In this document: piece by piece, positions 26,085 through 34,723 of the stretch
Position numbering within the stretch: the first letter of the stretch is position 1
How the letters are laid out: each line of letters opens with the position of its first letter
Assembly: GCA_963699105.1 (NCBI GenBank)
Contig: CAVOTI010000005.1
Span: 868,001 to 932,000 of the forward strand
DNA from: Bog-756 sp963699105
GTDB taxonomy: Bacteria > Actinomycetota > Acidimicrobiia > Acidimicrobiales > RAAP-2
Direction: 5' to 3'
DNA length: 64,000 nucleotides
The notes under the pieces: generated by a model
The model's input: only the letters and a program-made list of their open reading frames with translations
What the model was told of the DNA's origin: nothing
Databases searched by the model: none
Translations under genes and position numbers: made by a program

Positions 26085-28817
26085 ATGCTGTTCGACGGCG
26101 TGAGCCACCAGCTTCCCGATCGGGATCCGCTCGAGACCTCGGAATGGCTCGACGCCTTCGATGACGTCGTCGACGCCTACGGACGGACGCGGGCCCGCTA
26201 CCTGCTGATGAGGATCCTCGAGCGGGCCGGCCAGAAACAGGTGGACTTCCCGGCCACGGTGTCCAGTCCCTACGTCAACACGATCCCCACCGACGAGGAG
26301 CCGGACTTCCCCGGCGACGAGTACCTTGAACGACGGATCCGAGCCTTCATCCGCTGGAATGCGGCGGTGATGGTGGTGCGGGCCAACTCCCGGTCCGAGT
26401 CGATCGGGGGTCACCTGTCCACCTTCGCCAGCTCGGCTTCGCTCTACGAGGTCGGCTTCAACCACTTCTTCCGGGGCAAGGACGACGGTCGACCGGGCGA
26501 CCAGGTCTACTTCCAGGGACACGCCTCCCCGGGCATCTACGCCCGCGCCTTCGTGGAGGGCCGCCTGTCCGAAGCCGAGCTCGACAATTTCCGGTTCGAA
26601 GTGGCCGGTGGCGGACTCTCCTCCTATCCCCACCCCCGCCTCATGCCCGAGTTCTGGGAGTACCCGACGGTGTCGATGGGACTGGGACCGCTCAATGCCA
26701 TCGCCCAGGCCCATGTCAGCCGGTACCTGCATGCCAGGGGACTGGTCGACACCTCCCAGAGCCGGGTGTGGTGCTTCGTGGGCGACGGCGAGCTCGACGA
26801 GCCCGAGACCCTCGGCTCCCTGGGGATGGCCGGACGGGAACACCTCGACAACCTGGTGTTCGTGGTCAACTGCAACCTCCAGCGGCTGGACGGACCGGTC
26901 CGGGGGAACGGCAAGGTCATCCAGGAGTTCGAAGCGCTGTTCCGGGGGGCGGGCTGGAACGTCATCAAGGTCATCTGGGGCCGGACATGGGACGACCTGC
27001 TGGCCAAGGACGTCGACGGGGTCCTCCTCAACAAGATGAACTCGACGGTCGACGGCGAGTTCCAGAAGTACGCCACCGAGTCCGGCGCCTACATCCGTGA
27101 GCATTTCTTCGGACCCGACCCGCGCCTCGGAGAGTTGGTCGCCCACCTGTCCGACGAGGAGCTCCAGTCGCTGCCTCGCGGCGGCCACGACTACCGAAAG
27201 TTGTACGCCGCCTACCGGGCCGCCACCGAACACGTCGGCGCCCCGACCGCCATATTGGCCAAGACCATCAAGGGGTGGACGCTCGGTCCGGAGATCGAAG
27301 CGCGCAACGCCACCCACCAGATCAAGAAGATGACCAAGGCCCAGCTGCTCACCTTGCGCAACCGTCTCTTCCTCCACGACGAGATCCCCGAGGAGGACCT
27401 CGACGCAGACCTCCCTCCCTACTATCGGCCGTCTCCCGACTCCAAGGCCGGCGCCTACCTGGCCGAACGGCGCCACGCCCTCGGCGGGCCCCTGCCCAAG
27501 CGCGTGGTGCGGGCCCAGCCGCTGGTGGCGCCGGCCGACGCCCCGTTCAACGAACTGATGGCCGGATCGGGCACGCAGCAGGTGTCCACCACCATGGCAT
27601 TCGCCCGACTCCTCCGGTCGCTGGTCCGGGACCCGTCCGTCGGGAAGAGGATCGTCCCCATCGTGTCGGACGAGGCCCGCACGTTCGGACTCGAGTCCTT
27701 GATCAGTGAGGTGCAGATCTATGCACCCGAAGGCCAGCGCTACACGCCGGTCGACGCCGGTCTGGCCCTCCACTACGCCGAGAGCGAGTCCGGTCAGGTG
27801 CTGCAGGAGGGCATCAGCGAGGCCGGCGCCGTCGCCGCCTTCACTGCTTCTGCCACCTCGTACGCCACCTGGGGCGAACAGACCATCCCCTTCTACCTCT
27901 TCTACTCCATGTTCGGTTTCCAGCGGGTGGGCGATCTGCTGTGGTCCCTCGGGGACAGCCGGGGCCGGGGGTTCCTGCTCGGTTGCACCGCCGGTAGAAC
28001 CACCCTCAACGGCGAGGGCCTCCAGCACCAGGACGGCCACTCGCTGCTGCTGGCGTCCACCTTCCCGAGTGTGGCTGCCTACGATCCCGCCTTCTCCTAC
28101 GAGGTGGCGGCCATCGTCCAGGACGGGATCCGCCGCATGTCGGGACCGGAACCCGAGGACCGATTCTGGTACCTCACCCTGTACAACGAGAACTACCGTA
28201 TGCCCGCCCTACCCGCCCGGGCCGACGACGCCGAGCGGGTCCGGGCAGGTGCCGTCAGGGGAATGTACCGTTTCCAGCCCGACGAGGAAGACGAGGGCCC
28301 CGGGCCGGCAAACGGAGACCCGCTCCGGGCGACCATCATGTTCTCGGGACCGGCGTGGCAGGCCGCGGCGGCCGCCGCCCGGCTGCTGGCCATGGAATGG
28401 GGCGTGCACGCCGAGCTGTGGTCGGTCACCTCCTACAAGTCGTTGCGGGAGGATGCGATCTCGGCCGAGCGGTGGAACCGCCTGCATCCGGGCGAACCCG
28501 AGCGCCTCCCGTTCGTGACCGAGTGCCTGCACCAATCGGCCGGGCCGGTGGTGGCCGTGACCGACTTCCTGCGGTCGGTCCCCGACCAGGTGGCCCGCTG
28601 GGTGCCGCGCCGCTTCACCTCCCTCGGCACCGACGGCTTCGGACGCTCGGACACCAGGGACGTGCTCCGCAGGTTCTTCGAGGTGGACGCGGCCCACGTA
28701 GTGGTGGCCGTGCTGAGCGCATTGGCGGCGGAGGGCCTGCTGCCCGCCGAGGTCGCCGGTGAAGCGGTCCGTCGCTACCGGATAGACGCCGGACGCCCCG
28801 ACCCCTGGTCGTCCTGA
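26085..28817 (+). CDS. aceE: Pyruvate dehydrogenase E1, homodimeric type
   Basis: Thiamine-diphosphate enzyme that decarboxylates pyruvate and acetylates lipoyl-E2. 910 residues, usual for AceE. The TPP motif runs from VGDGELDEPE to VVNCNLQRLDGPV. Substrate-site sequences such as ANSRSESIGGHLSTFAS and QHQDGHSLLLAS are conserved. ATG 26085 has GGGAG nine bases upstream. No E2 gene is adjacent; the E2-E3-lipoate operon lies 6-9 kb away. The 3' end overlaps the convergent DoxX-like gene by 43 nt. Confidence 0.95.
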   Translation: MLFDGVSHQLPDRDPLETSEWLDAFDDVVDAYGRTRARYLLMRILERAGQKQVDFPATVSSPYVNTIPTDEEPDFPGDEYLERRIRAFIRWNAAVMVVRANSRSESIGGHLSTFASSASLYEVGFNHFFRGKDDGRPGDQVYFQGHASPGIYARAFVEGRLSEAELDNFRFEVAGGGLSSYPHPRLMPEFWEYPTVSMGLGPLNAIAQAHVSRYLHARGLVDTSQSRVWCFVGDGELDEPETLGSLGMAGREHLDNLVFVVNCNLQRLDGPVRGNGKVIQEFEALFRGAGWNVIKVIWGRTWDDLLAKDVDGVLLNKMNSTVDGEFQKYATESGAYIREHFFGPDPRLGELVAHLSDEELQSLPRGGHDYRKLYAAYRAATEHVGAPTAILAKTIKGWTLGPEIEARNATHQIKKMTKAQLLTLRNRLFLHDEIPEEDLDADLPPYYRPSPDSKAGAYLAERRHALGGPLPKRVVRAQPLVAPADAPFNELMAGSGTQQVSTTMAFARLLRSLVRDPSVGKRIVPIVSDEARTFGLESLISEVQIYAPEGQRYTPVDAGLALHYAESESGQVLQEGISEAGAVAAFTASATSYATWGEQTIPFYLFYSMFGFQRVGDLLWSLGDSRGRGFLLGCTAGRTTLNGEGLQHQDGHSLLLASTFPSVAAYDPAFSYEVAAIVQDGIRRMSGPEPEDRFWYLTLYNENYRMPALPARADDAERVRAGAVRGMYRFQPDEEDEGPGPANGDPLRATIMFSGPAWQAAAAAARLLAMEWGVHAELWSVTSYKSLREDAISAERWNRLHPGEPERLPFVTECLHQSAGPVVAVTDFLRSVPDQVARWVPRRFTSLGTDGFGRSDTRDVLRRFFEVDAAHVVVAVLSALAAEGLLPAEVAGEAVRRYRIDAGRPDPWSS

Positions 28818-29200
28818 CCGGGTAGGGCGGGCCGAGCCTGGCGGGCGGCCCAGATCATGACCACCTGGAGAGGAAGCCGCCCCCAGCTGAGGGCGACGCT
28901 GTCGGTTATGCCGGGGTTTCGGCCCGACCCGGCGTCCAGCGCCATCTGCAGGTTGGCCGGAAACACGCCGATCAGCACGGCGGTGCTGAGCGCCGAAGCC
29001 CACCGCCAGCGTCGCACCAGGGCCCCGGCGCACACCAGTTCCGCTGCCCCGCTGGCGTAGATCAACGCCCGGTGGAATCGGGCCGGGATCGCCCTCGGCA
29101 TGATGGGCTCGAAGACCCCGGGCGCCACCATGTGGACGGTTCCGCTGACGGCGAAGGCGCCCGCCAGTCCGAGCGGAGCGCCATGCCGGAGACGGGACAC
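28775..29200 (-). CDS. DoxX-like small integral membrane protein
   Basis: 141 residues with four predicted membrane helices (GLAGAFAVSGTVHMV, ALIYASGAAELVCAGALV, ALSTAVLIGVFPANLQMAL, LPLQVVMIWAARQA). The pattern GAAELVCAG and FPANLQMAL is typical of DoxX/MauE-like proteins, which are linked to redox or thiol homeostasis in some actinobacteria, though function here is unproven. Start GTG 29200. Convergent with aceE. Confidence 0.7.
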   Translation of the reverse strand: MSRLRHGAPLGLAGAFAVSGTVHMVAPGVFEPIMPRAIPARFHRALIYASGAAELVCAGALVRRWRWASALSTAVLIGVFPANLQMALDAGSGRNPGITDSVALSWGRLPLQVVMIWAARQARPALPGQDDQGSGRPASIR

Positions 29201-29316
29201 GGACGGACTCTAGGTGATCGGCGCTCCCCCCGGAATCGGACGGTCGGGGCCCCTCCGAAGGGAAAGAGGCGGGCCGGCTGTTGCGCCGGCTCTGGGAGAT
29301 GGGCAGGCTGACAGCC

Positions 29317-30153
29317 ATGAAAACGATCCTGGTCACCGGAGCTTCAACGGGTATCGGAGAGGCCTGTGCCGTCCACCTGGCCGGAGCCGGGCACCGGGTG
29401 TTCGCCGGAGTGCGCAAGCCGGCCGACGCCAAGCGCCTGGAGGACCGCGGTTTCTCCCTGCTACACCCGGTGTTCCTCGACGTCACCGACGAGGACCAGA
29501 TCAAGGCCGTCGTCGAAGAGATCACCAAGGAGGCCGGCGCCCTCTACGGGGTCGTGAACAACGCCGGTGTGGCCCGTGGCGGACCGATCGAGTACATCCC
29601 GGTCGATGTCTGGCGGGAGCAGTTCGAAGTCAACGTCTTCGGTCAGGTGGCCGTGACCAGGGCGGTGCTCCCCCTGATCCGCGAGGAACGCGGCCGTATC
29701 GTGTTCATCGGGTCGATCGGCGGCAAGCTCGCCACCATGATGATGGGCCCCTACAACTCGTCGAAGTTCGCCATCGAGGCCATCGGGGAGTCCCTGAGAC
29801 AGGAGCTCCAGACCTGGGGCATCGGGGTCTCGGTCATCGAACCGGGCGCGGTGAAGACGGAGATCTGGGAAAAGGGCCGCCAGACGGCCGACCAACTCGA
29901 AAAGGAGCTCCCCTCCGAAGCCATCGTGCGCTACGCCCCCCACATCACCGCCATCCGCAAGGGCATCGAGATGCAGGACAAGCAGGCAGTCGGAGCGGAC
30001 AAGGTGGCCGAGGCGGTCGAACACGCCCTGTTCGCCCCCCGCCCGAAGACCCGCTACCTGGTTGGGGCGAGCGCCCGCGTGCAGAGCGCCATGGTCCGGG
30101 TGCTGCCCGACCGGCCCCGTGAGGCGATCCTCCGGCGGATTGCCGGTCCCTGA
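29317..30153 (+). CDS. SDR family oxidoreductase (17-beta-HSD/retinol dehydrogenase-like)
   Basis: 278 residues with VTGASTGIGEACAVHL, NNAGVARGGPIEY, Ser in FIGSIGGKL and PYNSSKFAIEA as the catalytic Tyr/Lys. The extended C-terminus with RPKTRYLVGASARVQ is characteristic of the steroid/retinol-like SDR branch that acts on hydrophobic alcohols; the actual substrate is unknown. ATG 29317 is chosen because the Rossmann fold starts directly after it; an in-frame ATG at 29299 is possible. Confidence 0.8.
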   Translation: MKTILVTGASTGIGEACAVHLAGAGHRVFAGVRKPADAKRLEDRGFSLLHPVFLDVTDEDQIKAVVEEITKEAGALYGVVNNAGVARGGPIEYIPVDVWREQFEVNVFGQVAVTRAVLPLIREERGRIVFIGSIGGKLATMMMGPYNSSKFAIEAIGESLRQELQTWGIGVSVIEPGAVKTEIWEKGRQTADQLEKELPSEAIVRYAPHITAIRKGIEMQDKQAVGADKVAEAVEHALFAPRPKTRYLVGASARVQSAMVRVLPDRPREAILRRIAGP

Positions 30154-30176
30154 TCGAGCCGTGCCTCCTCGGGCCG

Positions 30177-30196
30177 GGGTCGGGTCGGGTCGGGTC
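30177..30196 (+). repeat. GGGTC pentamer repeat (four copies)
   Basis: Four head-to-tail GGGTC units just after the stop of the upstream SDR, in a convergent intergenic gap. Four G3 runs separated by two bases satisfy the G-quadruplex pattern on the plus strand. Confidence 0.75.
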
Positions 30197-30209
30197 TCCA
30201 CCGCCCTGG

Positions 30210-30563
30210 CTAGCCCGGGTTCGGCGGCCGCTCCACCTTCCAGCCCCGACGTTCGAGCTCGGCCGCCAAGCGCTGGGAGGACATGGCCCGGATTCCGCCG
30301 CCCCTAGAAGGCGGCGGGTCCGTCACCGGGTCAGCCGGCGGTGAGGCATCGGGGGCTGCCGGCCCCGCTGTGGTGTCCTGGAGCTGTTCGATGAACGCCG
30401 CCGCCTCCTCGCGGGTGAACTTGCCCCCGGACTGCCGTTGGGTGAAGCCCATCGGACCACGGGCGTCTCGAAAACCGGAGTGGCCGGCGTCGTGGAGGAG
30501 CGAGGTCAGCTCTTGGAGCTGCCTGAACGTGGCCGGTGGGCCAGCTTGTTGGCCGAACGCCAT
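30210..30563 (-). CDS. Conserved small actinobacterial protein of unknown function
   Basis: 117 residues. The N-terminal half (AFGQQAGPPATFRQLQELTSLL, then FRDARGPMGFTQRQ and KFTREEAAAFIEQLQ) is of a kind I recall as well conserved among Actinobacteria and looks helical. A Pro/Ala linker leads to a C-terminal LAAELERRGWKVERP motif resembling a short Lsr2/SAP-like helical end. I cannot assign a function. ATG 30563 starts the conserved part; an upstream in-frame GTG is at 30581. The element at 30661-30729 lies about 100 nt upstream. Confidence 0.6.
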   Translation of the reverse strand: MAFGQQAGPPATFRQLQELTSLLHDAGHSGFRDARGPMGFTQRQSGGKFTREEAAAFIEQLQDTTAGPAAPDASPPADPVTDPPPSRGGGIRAMSSQRLAAELERRGWKVERPPNPG

Positions 30564-30660
30564 GCCCCGAGTCTGGCCCACTCGGAGGGCCGGCAGTTAA
30601 ACCCCCGGTGGGCGGTGCCCGCTGGCGCCGAGTCGGCGTGGCGGTCTCCGCTGGCCGTTT

Positions 30661-30729
30661 GGTTTTCCAAACTGCCTACCCTCGGTATGCGATGGAGACC
30701 CGATTCCATACCGATGGAACGTTAAACGC
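30661..30729. repeat. Intergenic bipartite palindromic element, copy 1
   Basis: Blocks on the plus strand: GGTTTTC (30661-30667), six free bases, GCCTAC (30674-30679), two pyrimidines, TCGGTATG (30682-30689), a 17-nt centre, CATACC (30707-30712), eleven bases with TGG at positions 3-5, and AAACGC (30724-30729). TCGGTATG and CATACCGA are perfect inverted repeats. The same blocks in the same order and spacing recur at 52287-52341, with a 3-nt centre. It lies between two minus-strand genes. Confidence 0.7.
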
Positions 30730-30838
30730 GAAACCGACACGCCAAGAGACCGACCGAGCCGCCACCGCCGGCCTGGACCCGGGGCACTGTGCCCGGCTAC
30801 AAGGGCGGGCTGCCGGCATTGGGCGGATCGGCCGGCGG

Positions 30839-31867
30839 TCACCCGCACTGCTGCGCATAGGCGGGGGTGCCCGGCTGCACGGCCTGACCCGAGTTCGGAT
30901 CGACCATGAGGCACGACTCGTCGACGGCGGCGAAGGCGCCGGCCGGAATCTGCTTGAGCTGATCCACCTCGGCGTCCGTCCACCTGGAGTCGGCGACCCC
31001 CTGGAAGAACCAGTTGCTGCCGTTGTCGGCCAGGATCATTCCATACGTCTTCATGGCGGTGAGCACCGTCTGGCACATGGAGGAGCAACTCGAGGCCGGC
31101 AGGGTGAAGTCGGCATCGAGGCGGAACCTGGCCCCCATGGGTGGGCAGTTCGGATCGTCCACGCCGGCTTCGTGACGGGCTGGCCACACATAGGCCTGTT
31201 GGGTGCACTGTGCGGTGAAACGGATGGCATGGTCCATGGCCCTGGACGTGACCTCGTCGTAGTTCACCAATCCGGGAAGGACCGGGAGTCCGGCGGCGTC
31301 GGCCGAGGTCCAGCCGGCCGGGCGGAGGGCGTCGGATTCGAGGTCCCAGATGGCGCCCGATCCCGCCCTCGATTTGCCCTTCGGGTGGTAATGGGTGTCC
31401 CACGTCTCGTAGAGGGTGCACGAGGACGGTTCCACCATGATGGCGTGGCGATCGGAACCTGATTCGATGGGCGTGGTCGCCGACAGGGGGTACGGACCCG
31501 GATCGCTCTGCGAGGCGTAGAGGAACTTGATCGGGATCAGCGGAGTGGCGGAGGGCACGATCTCCCAGGGGATCCCGTAGGGCTTTCTGGGGTTGTTCGA
31601 GGGGCCGTAGTCGGGGTGGAGAAACATCGACGCGGCATCCATCGACGTAAGCCAGGTGGCGCTGTCGGCGTCAACGGGAAGGCCGGTGACCGGCGTGTTC
31701 CACACGTTGTCGACTGGAAAGGCGGGACAGGTGGTGCCCGGCAGCACGGTACCGGCCGCGGCGCCAGCCGCCTCCCCCGGGGCGGTGGCACCCATGGTCG
31801 CCGACAGTCCCAGTGCGGCGACGACCCCTATCAGGCGTCCGGCTACGCCAGCACCCAGTCGTTTCAC
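30839..31867 (-). CDS. Secreted protein of unknown function (DNxWNTPV / RYGMILADNGS family)
   Basis: 342 residues with an N-terminal signal peptide (GRLIGVVAALGLSATMGATA). The mature part begins TTCPAFPVDNVWNTPVTGLPVD and contains SDRHAIMVEP, LYETWDTHYHP, a Trp/Asp-rich GAIWDLESDALRPAGWTSAD, PVLPGLVNYDEV and KTYGMILADNGSNW. These blocks recur in a widespread uncharacterised bacterial secreted family. Eight mature-part cysteines suggest disulfides. Start GTG 31867 with GGGGGAGG five bases upstream (in-frame GTG 31873 is less well placed). No catalytic motif is identifiable. Confidence 0.65.
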   Translation of the reverse strand: MKRLGAGVAGRLIGVVAALGLSATMGATAPGEAAGAAAGTVLPGTTCPAFPVDNVWNTPVTGLPVDADSATWLTSMDAASMFLHPDYGPSNNPRKPYGIPWEIVPSATPLIPIKFLYASQSDPGPYPLSATTPIESGSDRHAIMVEPSSCTLYETWDTHYHPKGKSRAGSGAIWDLESDALRPAGWTSADAAGLPVLPGLVNYDEVTSRAMDHAIRFTAQCTQQAYVWPARHEAGVDDPNCPPMGARFRLDADFTLPASSCSSMCQTVLTAMKTYGMILADNGSNWFFQGVADSRWTDAEVDQLKQIPAGAFAAVDESCLMVDPNSGQAVQPGTPAYAQQCG

Positions 31868-31996
31868 GGCCACCTCCCCCGGATCGCGAAGCGAAGCCGC
31901 GCAACTCTACCGATCCCGGGTCGATGGCGGGATCGGGAGATCGGGCAGACGAACAGGCGCCGGGGCCACCGGCGGCCGGCCGGTTATCCTGACCGG

Positions 31997-32572
31997 GTGA
32001 TCCGCATAACTGGTGACGAGGCCGTGGACGAGTTGCTGACCGACGATGGGCTGGCCCTTCTCATCGGCATGGTCCTCGACCAGCAGATTCCGTTGGAACG
32101 AGCCTTCCGGGCGCCCTTCGACCTGCAGGAGCGATTGGGCAGACCGCTCGACGCATCCACCCTGGCGGCCATGGACCCCGAAGCCCTGACCGTGCTGTTC
32201 AGTGAGAGGCCGGCCCTCCACCGGTTCCCACGGTCGATGGCCGGACGCGTCCACGAGCTGTGCAACGTGGTCGTCGACTCTTACGGCGGCGACCCCGCCG
32301 CCGTCTGGACCTCCGCTGTCGACGGCAAGGAGCTGCTGGCCCGCGTGAAGGCGCTCCCCGGATTCGGCGAGCAGAAGGCCCGGATCTTCGTCGCCCTCCT
32401 TGGCAAGCAGCTGGGGGTCCGGCCTCCGGGGTGGGAGCAGGCGGCGGGGCCGTTCGGTGCACCGGGATCGTTCGTCTCGGTGGCCGACATCGACTCGCCG
32501 GATGCACTGGCCCGGGTACGCCAGTACAAGCAGGCCAAGAAAGCCGAAGCCAAGCGGTCAGCGTCCGTCTGA
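31997..32572 (+). CDS. HhH-GPD-type base-excision DNA repair-like protein
   Basis: 191 residues of an actinobacterial HhH-GPD-related family, predicted DNA glycosylases of unknown substrate. It contains LTDDGLALLIGMVLDQQIPLE near the N-terminus, corresponding to the first glycosylase helices, and the helix-hairpin-helix LLARVKALPGFGEQKARIF. There is no Fe-S cysteine cluster. GTG 31997 begins the conserved region; the longer upstream frame overlaps the promoter of the divergent secreted-protein gene. The C-terminus is Lys/Ala-rich. Confidence 0.75.
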   Translation: MIRITGDEAVDELLTDDGLALLIGMVLDQQIPLERAFRAPFDLQERLGRPLDASTLAAMDPEALTVLFSERPALHRFPRSMAGRVHELCNVVVDSYGGDPAAVWTSAVDGKELLARVKALPGFGEQKARIFVALLGKQLGVRPPGWEQAAGPFGAPGSFVSVADIDSPDALARVRQYKQAKKAEAKRSASV

Positions 32573-32644
32573 GCGCCCTCCGAACCGGACCGGTCGGCAA
32601 CCGGACCGAACCGGTCGGCCGGCAGCCGGTCGAGCCCCGGTCCG

Positions 32645-33319
32645 CTACCCGGCAGCCCCGGCCCCGGGGGTGGCGCCGGTCGGCAGCGAGACCACTCTCG
32701 ACCCGGCCGGGAGGTTCACCGGGGGCGAGGATCCGACGGCGCTGATGGCCAACTGGACGGACGAAGCCGCGACGGTCACATCGAACTGGGACACGTAGGG
32801 TCCGGTGACCGTGTAGACGAAGGTTCCGGTCTCCTTGCCCTCGGTGCCGGTCTGACTGAGGGTGAAGGTGTACGTGCTTCCCGACTTGGTCACGTTCTTG
32901 GCCTCCGTCGCGTAACGGAGGTAGGTCTGCGTCGGGTCTTCCGACGCCGCGCTCTCGGCCGCCTGGCGGTAGAAGACCAGGTGCCGGGTGGATCCCGATG
33001 CCGACTGGGTGATGCTCTGGTATTCCACCGGACCGGCGGCCGAGGGCAGGAAGTACACGTATCCACGTCTGTTTCCGCTCTGGACGTAGCCGCCCAGGCG
33101 GTCGGGGGCCTGCCAGACCAAATGGTACGTTTCCTCGCCTTGCGGGGTCTTCTCGGTCACCAACTCGGTGTAGCTGGGCGCCTTCTTCGTGTTGTTCACG
33201 GCGGCGATGAGGGCGGCGTTCTTCGGTGCCTGGGAGACCCCGAGCACGGCGGCACCGAGGCCGACCACACCCACGAGCACCACGAGCAGCCAGCTGATCA
33301 ACCGTCGGGCGTTGTTCAT
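32645..33319 (-). CDS. Exported protein of unknown function with N-terminal membrane anchor
   Basis: 224 residues. An N-terminal helix (LLVVLVGVVGLGAAVLGV) is an uncleaved anchor or signal sequence with no lipobox Cys. The remainder is Ser/Thr-rich and probably beta-stranded (AALIAAVNNTKKAPSYTEL, YHLVWQAPDRLGGYV, TFTLSQTGTEGKETGTFVY), ending in a Pro/Gly tail. The layout resembles LppX/LprG-type lipid-binding folds, but I cannot confirm that. ATG 33319 is chosen over TTG 33325. Convergent with the HhH-GPD gene. Confidence 0.55.
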   Translation of the reverse strand: MNNARRLISWLLVVLVGVVGLGAAVLGVSQAPKNAALIAAVNNTKKAPSYTELVTEKTPQGEETYHLVWQAPDRLGGYVQSGNRRGYVYFLPSAAGPVEYQSITQSASGSTRHLVFYRQAAESAASEDPTQTYLRYATEAKNVTKSGSTYTFTLSQTGTEGKETGTFVYTVTGPYVSQFDVTVAASSVQLAISAVGSSPPVNLPAGSRVVSLPTGATPGAGAAG

Positions 33320-33416
33320 CGGCAAGACGCTAGGCCAGTTCGAAGACGGGTTGGCGCACGGACCGGCTGGCAGGCGGACGGGGTGTGGCCGGCGCGGGGT
33401 TCATCAGTCCGGGGGC

Positions 33417-34532
33417 TCAGATGCCGATGCGCTGGGCCAACAGCTCGCGGTGGTAGGACGGGTCCCCGAGCATCAGCTCCGAGGACTTGGCCCGCTTGAA
33501 GTACAGATGGGCGGGGTGCTCCCAGGTGAAGCCGATGCCACCATGGATCTGGATGGTCTCGGCCGCGGCATGGAAGTAGGCCTCCGAGCAGTAGGACTTG
33601 GCCAGGCTGGCCACCACCGGCAGCTCGTCGGAGTCCTCGGCGGCCGCCCATCCGGCGTAGTACGCCGCCGACTTGGCCGACTCCACCTCCAACAACATGT
33701 CGGCGCACTTGTGCTTGATGGCCTGGAAGCTGCCGATGGGCCGTCCGAACTGGATGCGGGTCTTGGCATACTCGACCGAACTGTCGAGGCATCGCTGCGC
33801 CCCACCAACCTGCTCGGCGGCCAGGGCCACCGCCGCCAGGTCCAGGGTCTTCGACAGACCCGGCTCGGCCCCACCGTCGGAGCCGATCAACCAGGCCGGG
33901 GTATCGGCGAACTCCAGCCGGGCCTGCTTGCGGGTCTGGTCCATGGTGGCCAGCGACGTGCGGACCAGGCCGTCGGCATCACCCTTCACGCCGAAGAGGG
34001 ACAGGCCGGCGGGCGTGCGCCCCACCACCAGGATCAGATCGGCGATGGCCCCGTCGAGCACGAACGACTTGTGCCCGTTGAGCGTCCACCCCTCACCGGA
34101 AGGAGCGGCGGCCAGGGTGATCCCGTCGGAGTCCCACCGACCCGAGTCCTCGGTGAAGGCCAGGGTGCCGATGGTCTCCCCGGCGGCGATCCCGGGCAGC
34201 AGATACTCCTGCGCGCTCTGATCACCCGACGTGAGGATGGCGTTGGCGGCCAGTGCCACCGTCGAGAAGAACGGGGCACACAGCAGGGCCGCCCCCATCT
34301 CCTCCAGCACCACCACGAGCTCCACGTAGGTGAAGCCCGACCCGCCGAACTGCTCGGGGATGGTCAGCGACTGGAGCCCGAGCTGTTCGGCCATCTGCGC
34401 CCACACCGCCGGGTCATAGCCCTCAGTCGTCTCCATCAGCCGGCGGACCTCGGTCTCGGGCGACTTGTCGTCGAGAAAGCGCCTGACCGATCTGCGGAGC
34501 TCGTCCTGCTCCTCGCTGAAGGCGAAGTTCAT
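33417..34532 (-). CDS. Acyl-CoA dehydrogenase
   Basis: 371 residues, FAD-dependent alpha-beta desaturation of acyl-CoA. N-terminal helical domain (FAFSEEQDELRRSVRRFL), EQFGGSGFTYVELVVVLEEMG, middle beta-domain (TLAFTEDSGRWDSDG), and C-terminal RIQFGRPIGSFQAIKHKCAD plus IQIHGGIGFTWEHP. The short-length branch seen in actinobacterial sterol or fatty-acid clusters fits. ATG 34532 has GGAG six bases upstream. The in-frame extension back to 34673 encodes only the tandem repeat and is non-conserved. Confidence 0.85.
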   Translation of the reverse strand: MNFAFSEEQDELRRSVRRFLDDKSPETEVRRLMETTEGYDPAVWAQMAEQLGLQSLTIPEQFGGSGFTYVELVVVLEEMGAALLCAPFFSTVALAANAILTSGDQSAQEYLLPGIAAGETIGTLAFTEDSGRWDSDGITLAAAPSGEGWTLNGHKSFVLDGAIADLILVVGRTPAGLSLFGVKGDADGLVRTSLATMDQTRKQARLEFADTPAWLIGSDGGAEPGLSKTLDLAAVALAAEQVGGAQRCLDSSVEYAKTRIQFGRPIGSFQAIKHKCADMLLEVESAKSAAYYAGWAAAEDSDELPVVASLAKSYCSEAYFHAAAETIQIHGGIGFTWEHPAHLYFKRAKSSELMLGDPSYHRELLAQRIGI

Positions 34533-34541
34533 CGTGTTCTC

Positions 34542-34631
34542 CATCTCGTGGAAGCCCCGAACGGGGACGTCATCTCGTGGAAGCCCCTGAACAGGGACAT
34601 CGTCTCGTGGAAGCCCCGGAACAAGGGACGT
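34542..34631 (-). repeat. Three tandem 29-31-nt units upstream of the acyl-CoA dehydrogenase
   Basis: Plus-strand units at 34542-34570, 34571-34600 and 34601-34631 share TCTCGTGGAAGCCCC, then an inverted CCCC..GGGG core (CCCCGAACGGGG, CCCCTGAACAGGG, CCCCGGAACAAGGG) and GGACRT. They sit just upstream of the RBS of the minus-strand gene and 93 nt from the divergent MBL hydrolase start. No spacers, so not CRISPR. Confidence 0.85.
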
Positions 34632-34723
34632 CGTGCCCCGTTTGTCTACCAGAACGGCAGCGACGATGACCAACAGGTCCGAGGGGCCAACTACGCTCGG
34701 CCCCCAGAGGAGGTTCGCCCGCA

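Noticed and set aside
25620..28040. An 806-residue minus-strand open frame opposite aceE
   Set aside because: Same effect of codon bias; it also overlaps rnhA in a different frame and has no conserved motif.
34542..34631. CRISPR array
   Set aside because: The repeats are directly adjacent with no spacers, and no cas genes are present.
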